Origin: Priestia endophytica DSM 13796
Lineage (GTDB): Bacteria > Bacillota > Bacilli > Bacillales > Bacillaceae_H
Length of the DNA stretch: 54,401 bases
Direction: 5' to 3'
Assembly (NCBI RefSeq): GCF_900115845.1
Contig: NZ_FOXX01000020.1
Location: 1-54,401 of the forward strand
Shown here: piece after piece, positions 20,018 to 27,362 of the stretch
Numbering within the stretch: the stretch's first letter is position 1
How the letters are laid out: each line of letters opens with the position of its first letter
Notes under the pieces: generated by a model
The model's database searches: none
Seen by the model: the letters and a program-made list of their open reading frames with translations, nothing else
What the model was told of the DNA's origin: nothing
Program-made: the position numbers and the translations under genes

Positions 20018-20998
20018 ATGTCAAAATGGACTAATTTAGCTAGAAAAGTATTAGAAGGTGAACTACTAGAAAAGAAAGAGGCACTAGAAATTCTTGAAGC
20101 TCATAATGTTGAAGTTCTCTCAATCATGAATGCAGCTTATACTATTCGCTCTCATTATTTTGGGAACAAAGTAAAGCTCAATATGATTATTAATGCCAAA
20201 AGTGGACTCTGTCCTGAGAATTGTGGATACTGTTCACAATCTATTGTGTCAAACGCTTCTATTGAGAAATATCCTATGCTAGACAAAGAAACAATTATAG
20301 CAGGAGCACAGGAAGCTATAAAACGTCAAGCAGGGACCTACTGTATTGTGGCAAGTGGTAGAGCCCCTTCAAAACGGGACGTTGAGGAAGTTGCGGGAGC
20401 TGTGGAAGAAATCACAAAAACAACCTCTCTAAAAATTTGTGCATGTTTAGGATTCCTTAATGAAGAAAAAGCACAGAGACTGCAACAAGCTGGTGTTCAT
20501 CGCTATAACCACAATCTCAATACCCATCGAGACAACCATTCTTCCATTGTATCTACTCATACATATGAAGATAGAGTAAGTACAGTGAACGAAGTGAAGA
20601 AATCAGGAATCTCTCCTTGCTCAGGCTGTATTTTTGGGATGGGTGAAACAAATGAACAAATCTATGAGATTGCTGTTTCATTGAGAGATCTTAATGTTGA
20701 TTCAATTCCTGTTAATTTTCTTCATGCAATTAAAGGTACTCCTTTGCAGGACCAAAAACCACTAGAACCACTAGCATGCTTAAAAATCCTTGCTCTCATG
20801 AGATTTATCAATCCAAGCAAAGAAATTCGTATTTCAGGTGGTCGTGAAGTAAACCTTCGTTCGCTTCAGCCTTTAGGGCTCTATGCAGCTAATTCTATTT
20901 TTGTTGGAGATTATTTAACAACAGATGGACAAGAGGCAGAATATGACCATAAAATGATTGAAGATTTGGGATTTGAAATCGAGGAATGTGCGCTATAA
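20018..20998 (+). CDS. bioB: Biotin synthase (radical SAM)
   Basis: BioB inserts sulfur into dethiobiotin, the last step of biotin synthesis. The 326-residue protein begins at the ATG at 20018 (MSKWTNLARK, GGAGTG site). The radical-SAM cluster motif is CPENCGYC (C65, C69, C72). The [2Fe-2S] ligands align as C109, C141, C201 and R271. HRYNHNLNTH is the family substrate motif. It is a lone gene on the plus strand between tRNA-Met and yabR, a place without bioB in B. subtilis, and no other bio gene is present. Sequence and operator both support a functional gene. Whether it was acquired or relocated cannot be decided here. Confidence 0.95.
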   Translation: MSKWTNLARKVLEGELLEKKEALEILEAHNVEVLSIMNAAYTIRSHYFGNKVKLNMIINAKSGLCPENCGYCSQSIVSNASIEKYPMLDKETIIAGAQEAIKRQAGTYCIVASGRAPSKRDVEEVAGAVEEITKTTSLKICACLGFLNEEKAQRLQQAGVHRYNHNLNTHRDNHSSIVSTHTYEDRVSTVNEVKKSGISPCSGCIFGMGETNEQIYEIAVSLRDLNVDSIPVNFLHAIKGTPLQDQKPLEPLACLKILALMRFINPSKEIRISGGREVNLRSLQPLGLYAANSIFVGDYLTTDGQEAEYDHKMIEDLGFEIEECAL

Positions 20999-21029
20999 AA
21001 AAGAGCAGCCTAATGATTAGGCTGCTCTT
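20995..21029. terminator. Shared terminator between convergent bioB and yabR
   Basis: A near-perfect inverted repeat, AAGAGCAGCCTAAT (21001-21014) and its complement (21016-21029), lies between the two stop codons. On the minus strand it is followed by a run of T, so it terminates yabR well. On the plus strand the T-run is poor, so bioB termination may be weaker. Confidence 0.85.
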
Positions 21030-21096
21030 ATGCGTATCTATAAAAGATGAGCATTATTACTCACAGTAGTTCATTTATCGCTTCATCAGCAGCAAG

Positions 21097-21498
21097 TTAA
21101 CCTCTTCTCGCTCCACGACCGCCACGTTTTGACTCTGTGTTACGTTTTAGGGAAGCAAGACGATCTTCACTATCCTTTAAAAAACGCGACATTTTTTGCT
21201 CAAAGTTCTCTGTATTTGGACGATTGCTAGGACGTTCTTGACGCTTTCTTGGTGGACGATATGAATCTTTTGCTTTCTTAATTGATAAGCCGATCTTTCC
21301 ATCTTTCTCAATATTGATGACCTTTACTTCTACTTGATCACCGACTTGAAGATGTTCGCGAATGTCTTTTACATAGTTGTCAGCTACTTCACTAATGTGA
21401 ACAAGTCCAGTTGTACCTTCTGAAAGCTCAACAAACGCTCCGAAATGTGTAATACCTGTTACTTTACCTTGTAACTTGCTGCCTACTTCGATTGACAT
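21097..21498 (-). CDS. yabR: S1 RNA-binding domain protein YabR
   Basis: This 133-residue protein has a single S1 domain in residues 1-72 (GSKLQGKVTGITHFGAFVEL ... GLVHISEVA ... GDQVEVKVI). A basic, Arg-rich tail ends in RGGRGARRG. S1 domains bind RNA. The closest named relatives are YabR and the general stress protein GSP13 family, and the exact role is not established. A GGAGGAG site precedes the ATG and a sigma-A promoter lies just upstream. It is convergent with bioB. Confidence 0.92.
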   Translation of the reverse strand: MSIEVGSKLQGKVTGITHFGAFVELSEGTTGLVHISEVADNYVKDIREHLQVGDQVEVKVINIEKDGKIGLSIKKAKDSYRPPRKRQERPSNRPNTENFEQKMSRFLKDSEDRLASLKRNTESKRGGRGARRG

Positions 21499-21545
21499 AA
21501 AAAAAATGCTCCTCCTTAAAATGTAAAAAAGTCAATTTATTATAT

Positions 21546-21575
21546 ATTATACAAAACTAAATTTCACGCTGTCAA
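21546..21575 (-). promoter_or_regulatory. yabR promoter (sigma-A)
   Basis: On the minus strand, consensus TTGACA (21570-21575) and consensus TATAAT (21546-21551) are separated by 18 bp, about 48 bp upstream of yabR. Confidence 0.85.
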
Positions 21576-21591
21576 CGCACATAAAGTGCCG

Positions 21592-21966
21592 TTAATCTTT
21601 TACATTGAAAATAATCTGTCCATCTTCAGTTAAGAAATAATCTTTTCCTGCTAACTTCTTTATATAATCATCGTCGTTCAACTGCTTAATCTCCGTATTG
21701 AGGCTTTTCTCTTTCTTCTCAAGCTTCGTTAATTCTTCTGTTAACTGCTTATGTTCTGCTTTCTTCTCTTCAATAGCTGACTGCTGTGAAAAAAGCTTTA
21801 CAGTAATAAAGATACTAAAGATGAGAGCAAAGATGCCAAAAACAGTGAGACGCCTAATAAGTCCAACACGGCGACGACTTTTGGAATCCAGTTGTTTTTG
21901 TTGGGTTTCCACATGGCTTGAAGGTAGCGAGGTTACATTTTTACTTTTTCTTACTCCCACGTTCAC
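21592..21966 (-). CDS. divIC: Cell-division protein DivIC (FtsB family)
   Basis: DivIC is a bitopic divisome protein that works with FtsL and DivIB at the septum. The 124-residue protein has a basic cytoplasmic N terminus, one transmembrane helix (about 39-62) and an extracytoplasmic coiled coil (QSAIEEKKAEHKQLTEELTK). The conserved end is GKDYFLTEDGQIIFNV. The start is a GTG (21966) that overlaps the yabQ stop by one base, with the AGGAGG site inside the end of yabQ. A second GTG two codons on is also possible. Confidence 0.95.
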   Translation of the reverse strand: MNVGVRKSKNVTSLPSSHVETQQKQLDSKSRRRVGLIRRLTVFGIFALIFSIFITVKLFSQQSAIEEKKAEHKQLTEELTKLEKKEKSLNTEIKQLNDDDYIKKLAGKDYFLTEDGQIIFNVKD

Positions 21967-22589
21967 TACTCCTCCTTTTTCCGTTTCCAGAACAGCAAAT
22001 ACTGTTTAAGCCCAATTGTTATATTCTTGATTTTTACGGAAAATCCTTTTAAAGATTGAAAAAAACGGTAACAAAATTGTTGGACTGAAGTCGGCAACAT
22101 TCTCCAAATGATTCTGAGAAGCCAAGCTAAGGGGAATAAGAAAATCTTCAACACGGTAAGTGTTACAGTGAAAAGAAGATTACCTACATAAAGTACGATG
22201 GCAATAAGAGTCTGGATAATGAACCATATTGGTTTAACAACAAGTCCTTTTATAAGTCGAACGACAAATAAGTATAGAGAAACGACGGCTCGTACAAGAA
22301 AGGTTAACAGCGATTGATACGGTTTCTTAAATAAGCTTTGATATGCGGCAAACCCACATAACAGGGCAAGAAAAATATAGAACCGTAGCTCCCCTTCATT
22401 TACAACGAACAATACATAGAAGATAAGAACGGCTTGCAAAAGCCAAAATACAATATCATGGCAAAATACAATCCAGCGAGAAACTAACTGTCGATTAAAG
22501 AAAAAACGATACGTATCAATGGCAGCCCCAAGGTATGATCCTGTGAGCGCCATTGCTACCATCGTATAAAACTGAACATTTAGGGTCAT
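21966..22589 (-). CDS. yabQ: Spore-cortex membrane protein YabQ
   Basis: In B. subtilis, YabQ is a mother-cell membrane protein localised to the forespore and needed for cortex formation. The 207-residue protein has five or six hydrophobic segments covering most of its length and a basic C terminus ending in KRKKEE. The ATG overlaps the yabP stop by 4 bp. It forms a sporulation pair with yabP and is followed by divIC, whose translation it may couple. Confidence 0.93.
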   Translation of the reverse strand: MTLNVQFYTMVAMALTGSYLGAAIDTYRFFFNRQLVSRWIVFCHDIVFWLLQAVLIFYVLFVVNEGELRFYIFLALLCGFAAYQSLFKKPYQSLLTFLVRAVVSLYLFVVRLIKGLVVKPIWFIIQTLIAIVLYVGNLLFTVTLTVLKIFLFPLAWLLRIIWRMLPTSVQQFCYRFFQSLKGFSVKIKNITIGLKQYLLFWKRKKEE

Positions 22590-22894
22590 CGGAACAGCTT
22601 GCTAAAGAATCCTTTAGCTTTCTCCGACTGGTTTGCTTCTAGATACACTATATCAAAAATTTTACCTTTAATCGATACGATTCCCTTATCTACATCTAAG
22701 TTCTTCATTTGTAAATTTTGTCCTCTTATTGAAAGAAAACCCATTACCGTCTCAAGCAAGAATTCTTCTGTATCAAAACTCTCCACTTGCTTTACACCTG
22801 TAATATCAAGAAGTCTACGGCCTTTCATCACTATATCGTGGTTGGGTGCACTTGTATCCTTTGTGCCCCCTGTCATATCATGATATTGATTCAT
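22586..22894 (-). CDS. yabP: Sporulation protein YabP
   Basis: This 102-residue protein of the YabP/YqfC family shows the typical HDIVMKGRRLLDITGVKQVESFD segment, written here as HDIVMKGRRLLDITGV followed by KQVESFD. In B. subtilis it is expressed from a sigma-E promoter in the mother cell and is linked to cortex formation with YabQ; the molecular role is unknown. A GAGGTGAGG site precedes the ATG. A candidate sigma-E promoter lies at 22953-22980. Confidence 0.93.
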   Translation of the reverse strand: MNQYHDMTGGTKDTSAPNHDIVMKGRRLLDITGVKQVESFDTEEFLLETVMGFLSIRGQNLQMKNLDVDKGIVSIKGKIFDIVYLEANQSEKAKGFFSKLFR

Positions 22895-22952
22895 TGTCCC
22901 CTCACCTCATCTAATGAATTCATGAGATCCTCACACGAGTCTTTTCACATTA

Positions 22953-22980
22953 GGTATATGAGGTGGAAGAGCTATTTAGA
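22953..22980 (-). promoter_or_regulatory. Candidate sigma-E promoter of yabPQ
   Basis: On the minus strand, TCTAAAT (22974-22980) and CATATACC (22953-22960) are separated by 13 bp. They match the sigma-E patterns KMATATT and CATAYAHT at 5 of 7 and 7 of 8 positions. Confidence 0.5.
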
Positions 22981-22986
22981 ACAAGC

Positions 22987-23253
22987 CTACTTTCTTTCTG
23001 ATGTATACTCTTCTTTTACAATTGTGTAAAGAGAAGAGGCTTCTTCTTTTTTAGCTGTTTCTTGAAGTGCATTAATTTTTACTGTCACTTCTTTTGTGCC
23101 AAATTTAATCTTTAATACATCATTCTCTTTTAATTTCGTACTAGCTTTTGCTTCTTGGTCGTTAACAGTGATACGACCTTGATCTGCCACTTCTTTTGCT
23201 AACGTACGACGTTTTATTAATCTTGATACTTTAAGAAATTTATCAAGTCTCAT
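22987..23253 (-). CDS. rqcP: S4-domain ribosome quality-control factor RqcP
   Basis: RqcP (YabO, Hsp15 family) acts with RqcH on stalled 50S-peptidyl-tRNA during C-terminal alanine tailing. The 88-residue protein is almost entirely an S4 RNA-binding domain, MRLDKFLKVSRLIKRRTLAK followed by DQGRITVN. I start at the ATG at 23253, which has AAAGGTG 5-7 bases upstream. The frame is open 3 codons further to a GTG that is part of that ribosome-binding site. It lies 17 bp after mazG and is probably cotranscribed with it. Confidence 0.95.
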   Translation of the reverse strand: MRLDKFLKVSRLIKRRTLAKEVADQGRITVNDQEAKASTKLKENDVLKIKFGTKEVTVKINALQETAKKEEASSLYTIVKEEYTSERK

Positions 23254-23270
23254 CTTACTCACCTTTCTAT

Positions 23271-24737
23271 CTATAAACCTTTTTTCTTTGCTTCATTCCA
23301 GAACTCATCAAGCTGCTCAAGAGAAAAATCTCTAAAGTCCGCCCCTCGTTCTTTTACCCGTTCTTCAATATAATTGAACCTATTTATGAATTTTGCATTG
23401 CTTTTAGCCAAGGCTACTTCAGGATCGATTTTATAATAGCGAGCCACATTAACAATGGCCGTCAAAATGTCACCGAACTCTTCCATCATTTCTTCGGTCA
23501 CTTCTGTTGATTTTTTAACTTCTTGTTTAAATTCTTCGAGCTCTTCTTGTACTTTATCGTACATCGGAGCAACATCATCCCAGTCAAAGCCCACTTTAGA
23601 GACTTTTTTCTGGATATGATAAGCCTTTAATAGTGAAGGCATTGATAATGGAATTCCGTCTAAAATAGACTCACGATCTTGCTTCTCTTGTTTTTTTATT
23701 TCTTCCCAATTTGTTAACACATCTTCCACATTATTTGCTTCTTTCTTGCCAAAAACGTGAGGATGGCGACGAACCATTTTGGCAGATATGCCTTCAATCA
23801 CATCATCAACAGTGAACATGCCTTCATCTTCTCCAATTTGAGCATGTAGCATTACTTGAAGAAGGATGTCTCCGAGCTCTTCTACAATATGATCATCATC
23901 CCCATTATCAATTGCTTCAATGAGCTCGTACGCTTCCTCTAACACATAAGATCGTAGTGATTCATGTGTTTGCTTCTGATCCCACGGACAGCCGTCAGGA
24001 CCCCTTAATGTTGCAATAATAGAGCGGAGTGTTGGAAACTGTTTGTACAACACTTCTTCATCTTTTACAGGAGGTATGTAAAGCGTCAAAAGATTATCAA
24101 CCTCTCGAATATGATGATCAAGTTCGTATAACTGCACTTTTTGAACATTTTCGTTCTGACTTCCTGCTGACCTTACAATATAAACGGGATACTCGTTAGG
24201 AAGTTTCTCCATTAGAACAAGTTTTACATCTGAAGCAACAAATCCATCATAGACTTGAGCAATGATTACATGTTGTGTAACTTGAATTTCGTCCTTCTTT
24301 AGGCTTGTTCCATCAAGAAGTTGAAAGCCTTCGATAGGATCTATTTCCACTGCCGTAAATAACGGATCTAAAAAGCTTTGGCCTCCGCTAATTTCAATTT
24401 CCACTTCTTTCTCTTTCCCTTTTTGCAAAAGAAGCTGTACAGTCTGTTCTGCAACCATCGGATGGCCTGGTACAACGTATAATACATCTTCTTTTGCAGC
24501 TTTTTCAATTAAGACATTTGAGATATGTTCATATACTTCTTCAAATGTCTTAAACGCTTCATAACTATCATCGAAGGATTGGAAAGTAATGCCCTCTGCT
24601 TCTAACTGAGAGACGAGTGGATGGTGCTTTGTTCTAATATATCCTTCTTTTGTTCCTTGAAGAATTTTTAATGTGCCAATTGTAAGTTGATCATAGTCAC
24701 CTGCACCTAGACCAAGTACTGTAATCTTTTTTGCCAT
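23271..24737 (-). CDS. mazG: MazG-family nucleotide pyrophosphohydrolase with tetrapyrrole-methylase domain (YabN)
   Basis: This is a two-domain protein of 488 residues. The N-terminal half (about 1-225) has the SAM-dependent tetrapyrrole methylase fold (VLGLGAGDYDQLTIG, VPGHPMVAE). The C-terminal half is MazG, which hydrolyses nucleoside triphosphates to monophosphate and pyrophosphate. RGPDGCPWDQKQTHESLR and the metal-binding EEAYELIEAID and EELGDILLQ helices are visible. This fusion is the usual form in Bacillus. An AAAGGTGA site precedes the ATG. It lies between yabM and rqcP in a tight cluster. Confidence 0.95.
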   Translation of the reverse strand: MAKKITVLGLGAGDYDQLTIGTLKILQGTKEGYIRTKHHPLVSQLEAEGITFQSFDDSYEAFKTFEEVYEHISNVLIEKAAKEDVLYVVPGHPMVAEQTVQLLLQKGKEKEVEIEISGGQSFLDPLFTAVEIDPIEGFQLLDGTSLKKDEIQVTQHVIIAQVYDGFVASDVKLVLMEKLPNEYPVYIVRSAGSQNENVQKVQLYELDHHIREVDNLLTLYIPPVKDEEVLYKQFPTLRSIIATLRGPDGCPWDQKQTHESLRSYVLEEAYELIEAIDNGDDDHIVEELGDILLQVMLHAQIGEDEGMFTVDDVIEGISAKMVRRHPHVFGKKEANNVEDVLTNWEEIKKQEKQDRESILDGIPLSMPSLLKAYHIQKKVSKVGFDWDDVAPMYDKVQEELEEFKQEVKKSTEVTEEMMEEFGDILTAIVNVARYYKIDPEVALAKSNAKFINRFNYIEERVKERGADFRDFSLEQLDEFWNEAKKKGL

Positions 24738-24750
24738 TTTATCACCTTTC

Positions 24751-26331
24751 TTATCTCTTCCGTCCTAACTTTGCAAGCTTGCCTCCAAGTGGAAGCATTG
24801 CAAGCTCCTCTAATGTAAACATCCCCATCTTCAAAATTGTACTCATATAAACTAGACCTCCAAGTACAACACTTGTTAGGGCAACTAGTGCATGTTGATT
24901 TCCTTCATCTCTCACTATAACTGGCCATAAGAGTTGATAAACTATTAGAACAACCGCCATAACCAATAATGCTTTCAACACTGTATAAAGTGAGGAAAAA
25001 GAAAGCCGTGGAAGCACACGAATAACCCGCAAATACGTTACATTTCCAAACGTAATGAAAGCAAAGCACATCACAGAAGCAAATGCAGCTCCTTTTGTTC
25101 CGAAAGAAGGAACTAACAATTCGTTTAATTGCCACTTAACAATGATACCTATGAGCACTGAGAGAGCTGGTATATAGACTCTATTCATCCCTTGAATAAT
25201 AGCTGAGCTTGTTGCAGCTAGAGTTGTGAATGCCACTGTAATACTTAATATAGCAAGAACATCAGAGCCTCTGTAATCTCCATAAAGCATAGCATTTGTT
25301 GGTTTAATAATAAGACATAAACCACCAGCTGCTCCAAAGCCAACAACCGTTCCTACACGTAGAGCTAAGCTTGCCTTATACTGAAGAAGCCTTCGATCCT
25401 TTTGTAGAAAAGCTGTTGAAATAACAGGAACAAGGGATAAAGAGAAAGCCGTGCCAACAACCGTTCCAAGTTGAATAAGAGGCAACCCTCTATCATATAC
25501 TCCCTTTAACACTTTAGCCGTAATCTCATCAATTCCTCCTGAGGTTAGCTCGCCATATAGTGTAAATGAATCAATAAGTTGCATAAACAAAAGACTCATT
25601 CCGCTTAAGCAAACCCAAAACCCTTGAGAAACTAATTTCCTTATAATTCGAAAAGAGCCTAACAGACGCACTGATCCTACTTTCTCTCTCCTTAATCGAA
25701 GGACAAAGGAAAGTAAAACAATTAGTGCTGCTCCGCTGCCGATTAATGAACCTAGTATAGCAGCAGCCCCTACATCGTAAATACTTTGTCTTGTTTGGAT
25801 GAAAAGATACACAAAAAGCAAGATACATCCTACTCGAACGAACTGCTCCGTCACTTGTGATAGAGCGGTTGGAAACATATTATTCTCACCTTGATAATAT
25901 CCTCTAATCACGGCCATGAATGGAATAAACAAGTAGGAAAGAGATACAAGTTGAATAAGGGGAGTAAGCCCTTTGTCTTCCATTGCTCCGGCAATATAAT
26001 CAGCTGTTGTATATTGAAAAAGAGCAAGAAACCCACTAAATAGGAGGAGAAATACAAAGGAAACTCTAACAACTTCTCTTCGTTCTCTCTCTGAATTTTG
26101 TTCTGTTAACAATTTTGAAATGACAACAGGAAAACCAAATGTACTTAAGAACACAGAAATGCCGTAAAACGGATAAATTTGTTGATAAATATAAAATCCA
26201 ATATCACCTGATAAGTAGTGATATGGAATACGATATACAGCACTTAACACTTTAGTAATGAGCCCTGAAATCGTAAGGATAATCGCTCCATTCCAAATCA
26301 TTGAAGAACGAATTTTGTTTTTTCTTTTCAT
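24751..26331 (-). CDS. yabM: Polysaccharide flippase-like membrane protein YabM (SpoVB/MurJ superfamily)
   Basis: This is a 526-residue integral membrane protein with about 14 hydrophobic segments, in the MVF/MOP exporter family that contains SpoVB and the lipid II flippase MurJ. The N terminus IWNGAIILTISGLITKVLSAVYRIPY is typical, seen as GLITKVLSAVYRIPY. It probably moves a lipid-linked sugar across the membrane; the substrate is unknown. An AGAAGGTAG site precedes the ATG. It sits between spoVT and mazG, as in B. subtilis. Confidence 0.92.
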   Translation of the reverse strand: MKRKNKIRSSMIWNGAIILTISGLITKVLSAVYRIPYHYLSGDIGFYIYQQIYPFYGISVFLSTFGFPVVISKLLTEQNSERERREVVRVSFVFLLLFSGFLALFQYTTADYIAGAMEDKGLTPLIQLVSLSYLFIPFMAVIRGYYQGENNMFPTALSQVTEQFVRVGCILLFVYLFIQTRQSIYDVGAAAILGSLIGSGAALIVLLSFVLRLRREKVGSVRLLGSFRIIRKLVSQGFWVCLSGMSLLFMQLIDSFTLYGELTSGGIDEITAKVLKGVYDRGLPLIQLGTVVGTAFSLSLVPVISTAFLQKDRRLLQYKASLALRVGTVVGFGAAGGLCLIIKPTNAMLYGDYRGSDVLAILSITVAFTTLAATSSAIIQGMNRVYIPALSVLIGIIVKWQLNELLVPSFGTKGAAFASVMCFAFITFGNVTYLRVIRVLPRLSFSSLYTVLKALLVMAVVLIVYQLLWPVIVRDEGNQHALVALTSVVLGGLVYMSTILKMGMFTLEELAMLPLGGKLAKLGRKR

Positions 26332-26411
26332 ATCGTCTACCTTCTTTAACCCATTTACAACACCTGTATTATATCACGCTACTTTCTATTATGCTCTATA
26401 TCCCTTCACCT

Positions 26412-26465
26412 AAAAAAAGAAGAGATACCCAAGCAGCAGAGTGCTTGTTGATATCTCTTCTTTCT
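26412..26465 (-). terminator. Terminator after spoVT
   Basis: An AAGAAGAGATA/TATCTCTTCTT outer stem with an inner AAGCA/TGCTT stem is followed on the minus strand by seven T. Confidence 0.88.
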
Positions 26466-26524
26466 TTTATACGCTTAAGTATCTGGTTTATAAAGATAGA
26501 TAAAAATAAGTAGACCTTTACTAA

Positions 26525-27061
26525 TTATTGTTCCATTTGACGAGAAAGGAATCCAGCTGCTGTCTGAACAGCCTTGTGCTCAATTTCTGAGACTGTTCCT
26601 TCTTTTGAGAAGATAACGACAGCTCCAATTGGGTCTCCATTGGCAATAATAGGTCCAATTGTATATGACGATACTTTTTCTTCATGACCATCTGCAAGCT
26701 CAATTGTCTTCTCTTCTGTAACAATAGTAGAACTACGATTTTCCATTGTTGTCTCAAGAAGCTGGCCTACACTTTTGTTCAGATAATCCTTTTTAGATGC
26801 TCCTGCGATTGCAATGAAGTAATCTCGGTCACAAACTAAGATTGGGTTACCTAAACTGTCATATAATGCTTCAGCGTATTCTTTCGCGAAGTCACTTAAT
26901 TCGCTGATTGGTGAGTATTTCTTTAAAATCACTTCACCATCGCGATCAACGAAAATCTCTAGTGGATCTCCTTCGCGAATCCTTAATGTTCTTCTAATTT
27001 CTTTTGGGATTACAACACGCCCCAAATCATCAATTCTGCGAACTATACCTGTTGCTTTCAT
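26525..27061 (-). CDS. spoVT: Stage V sporulation regulator SpoVT
   Basis: SpoVT is an AbrB-like transcription factor that tunes sigma-G-dependent genes in the forespore. It has 178 residues from the ATG at 27061, the B. subtilis length. The frame is open 7 codons further without family match. The N-terminal swapped-hairpin DNA-binding domain (MKATGIVRRIDDLGRVVIPK) closely resembles that of AbrB at 46193. The rest is a GAF-like domain. GAGG lies 9 bases upstream of the ATG. A candidate sigma-G promoter is at 27132-27161. Confidence 0.97.
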   Translation of the reverse strand: MKATGIVRRIDDLGRVVIPKEIRRTLRIREGDPLEIFVDRDGEVILKKYSPISELSDFAKEYAEALYDSLGNPILVCDRDYFIAIAGASKKDYLNKSVGQLLETTMENRSSTIVTEEKTIELADGHEEKVSSYTIGPIIANGDPIGAVVIFSKEGTVSEIEHKAVQTAAGFLSRQMEQ

Positions 27062-27131
27062 GAAACAAAGCCTCACTTTCATAAGATGATGAATAATTGG
27101 TCATGGTTGAATTTATCACCAATGTTGAAGT

Positions 27132-27161
27132 TAGTATCCTTCACATATTAACTTCTATACG
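27132..27161 (-). promoter_or_regulatory. Candidate sigma-G promoter of spoVT
   Basis: On the minus strand, CGTATA (27156-27161) and GATACTA (27132-27138) are separated by 17 bp. The -10 differs by one base from the CATNNTA consensus, while the -35 is only a partial match to TGAATA. spoVT is sigma-G dependent in B. subtilis. Confidence 0.45.
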
Positions 27162-27362
27162 CAAATAGTTGGTTTTTTTTATAAAAAGCGACGTTTTATA
27201 CGATTTTATGCCACATTTAGTCATTACTACCCCATTATGGAGTGTTTTGAACAGAAAGACAATCGTTGTTAACATAATATTGGCTACTTGTAATATTTTA
27301 ATTTTAATGTCATATTTGTCATTAATGTATCATTCTAGAAAGTGTGCTTTGTTCATAAAAAG
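27162..27362. other. AT-rich gap between mfd and spoVT
   Basis: This stretch holds no convincing gene. A plus-strand open frame at 27169-27366 has no ribosome-binding site and a low-complexity start. I found no clear intrinsic terminator for mfd here, so mfd transcription may run towards spoVT. Confidence 0.5.

Noticed and set aside
22284-22308. Possible ECF promoter for divIC inside yabQ (minus strand GTTAAC-N15-CGTC)
   Set aside because: The -35 is a poor match and the spacer is one base short of the 16-17 expected. divIC is in the sigma-M regulon in B. subtilis, but I cannot support this site.
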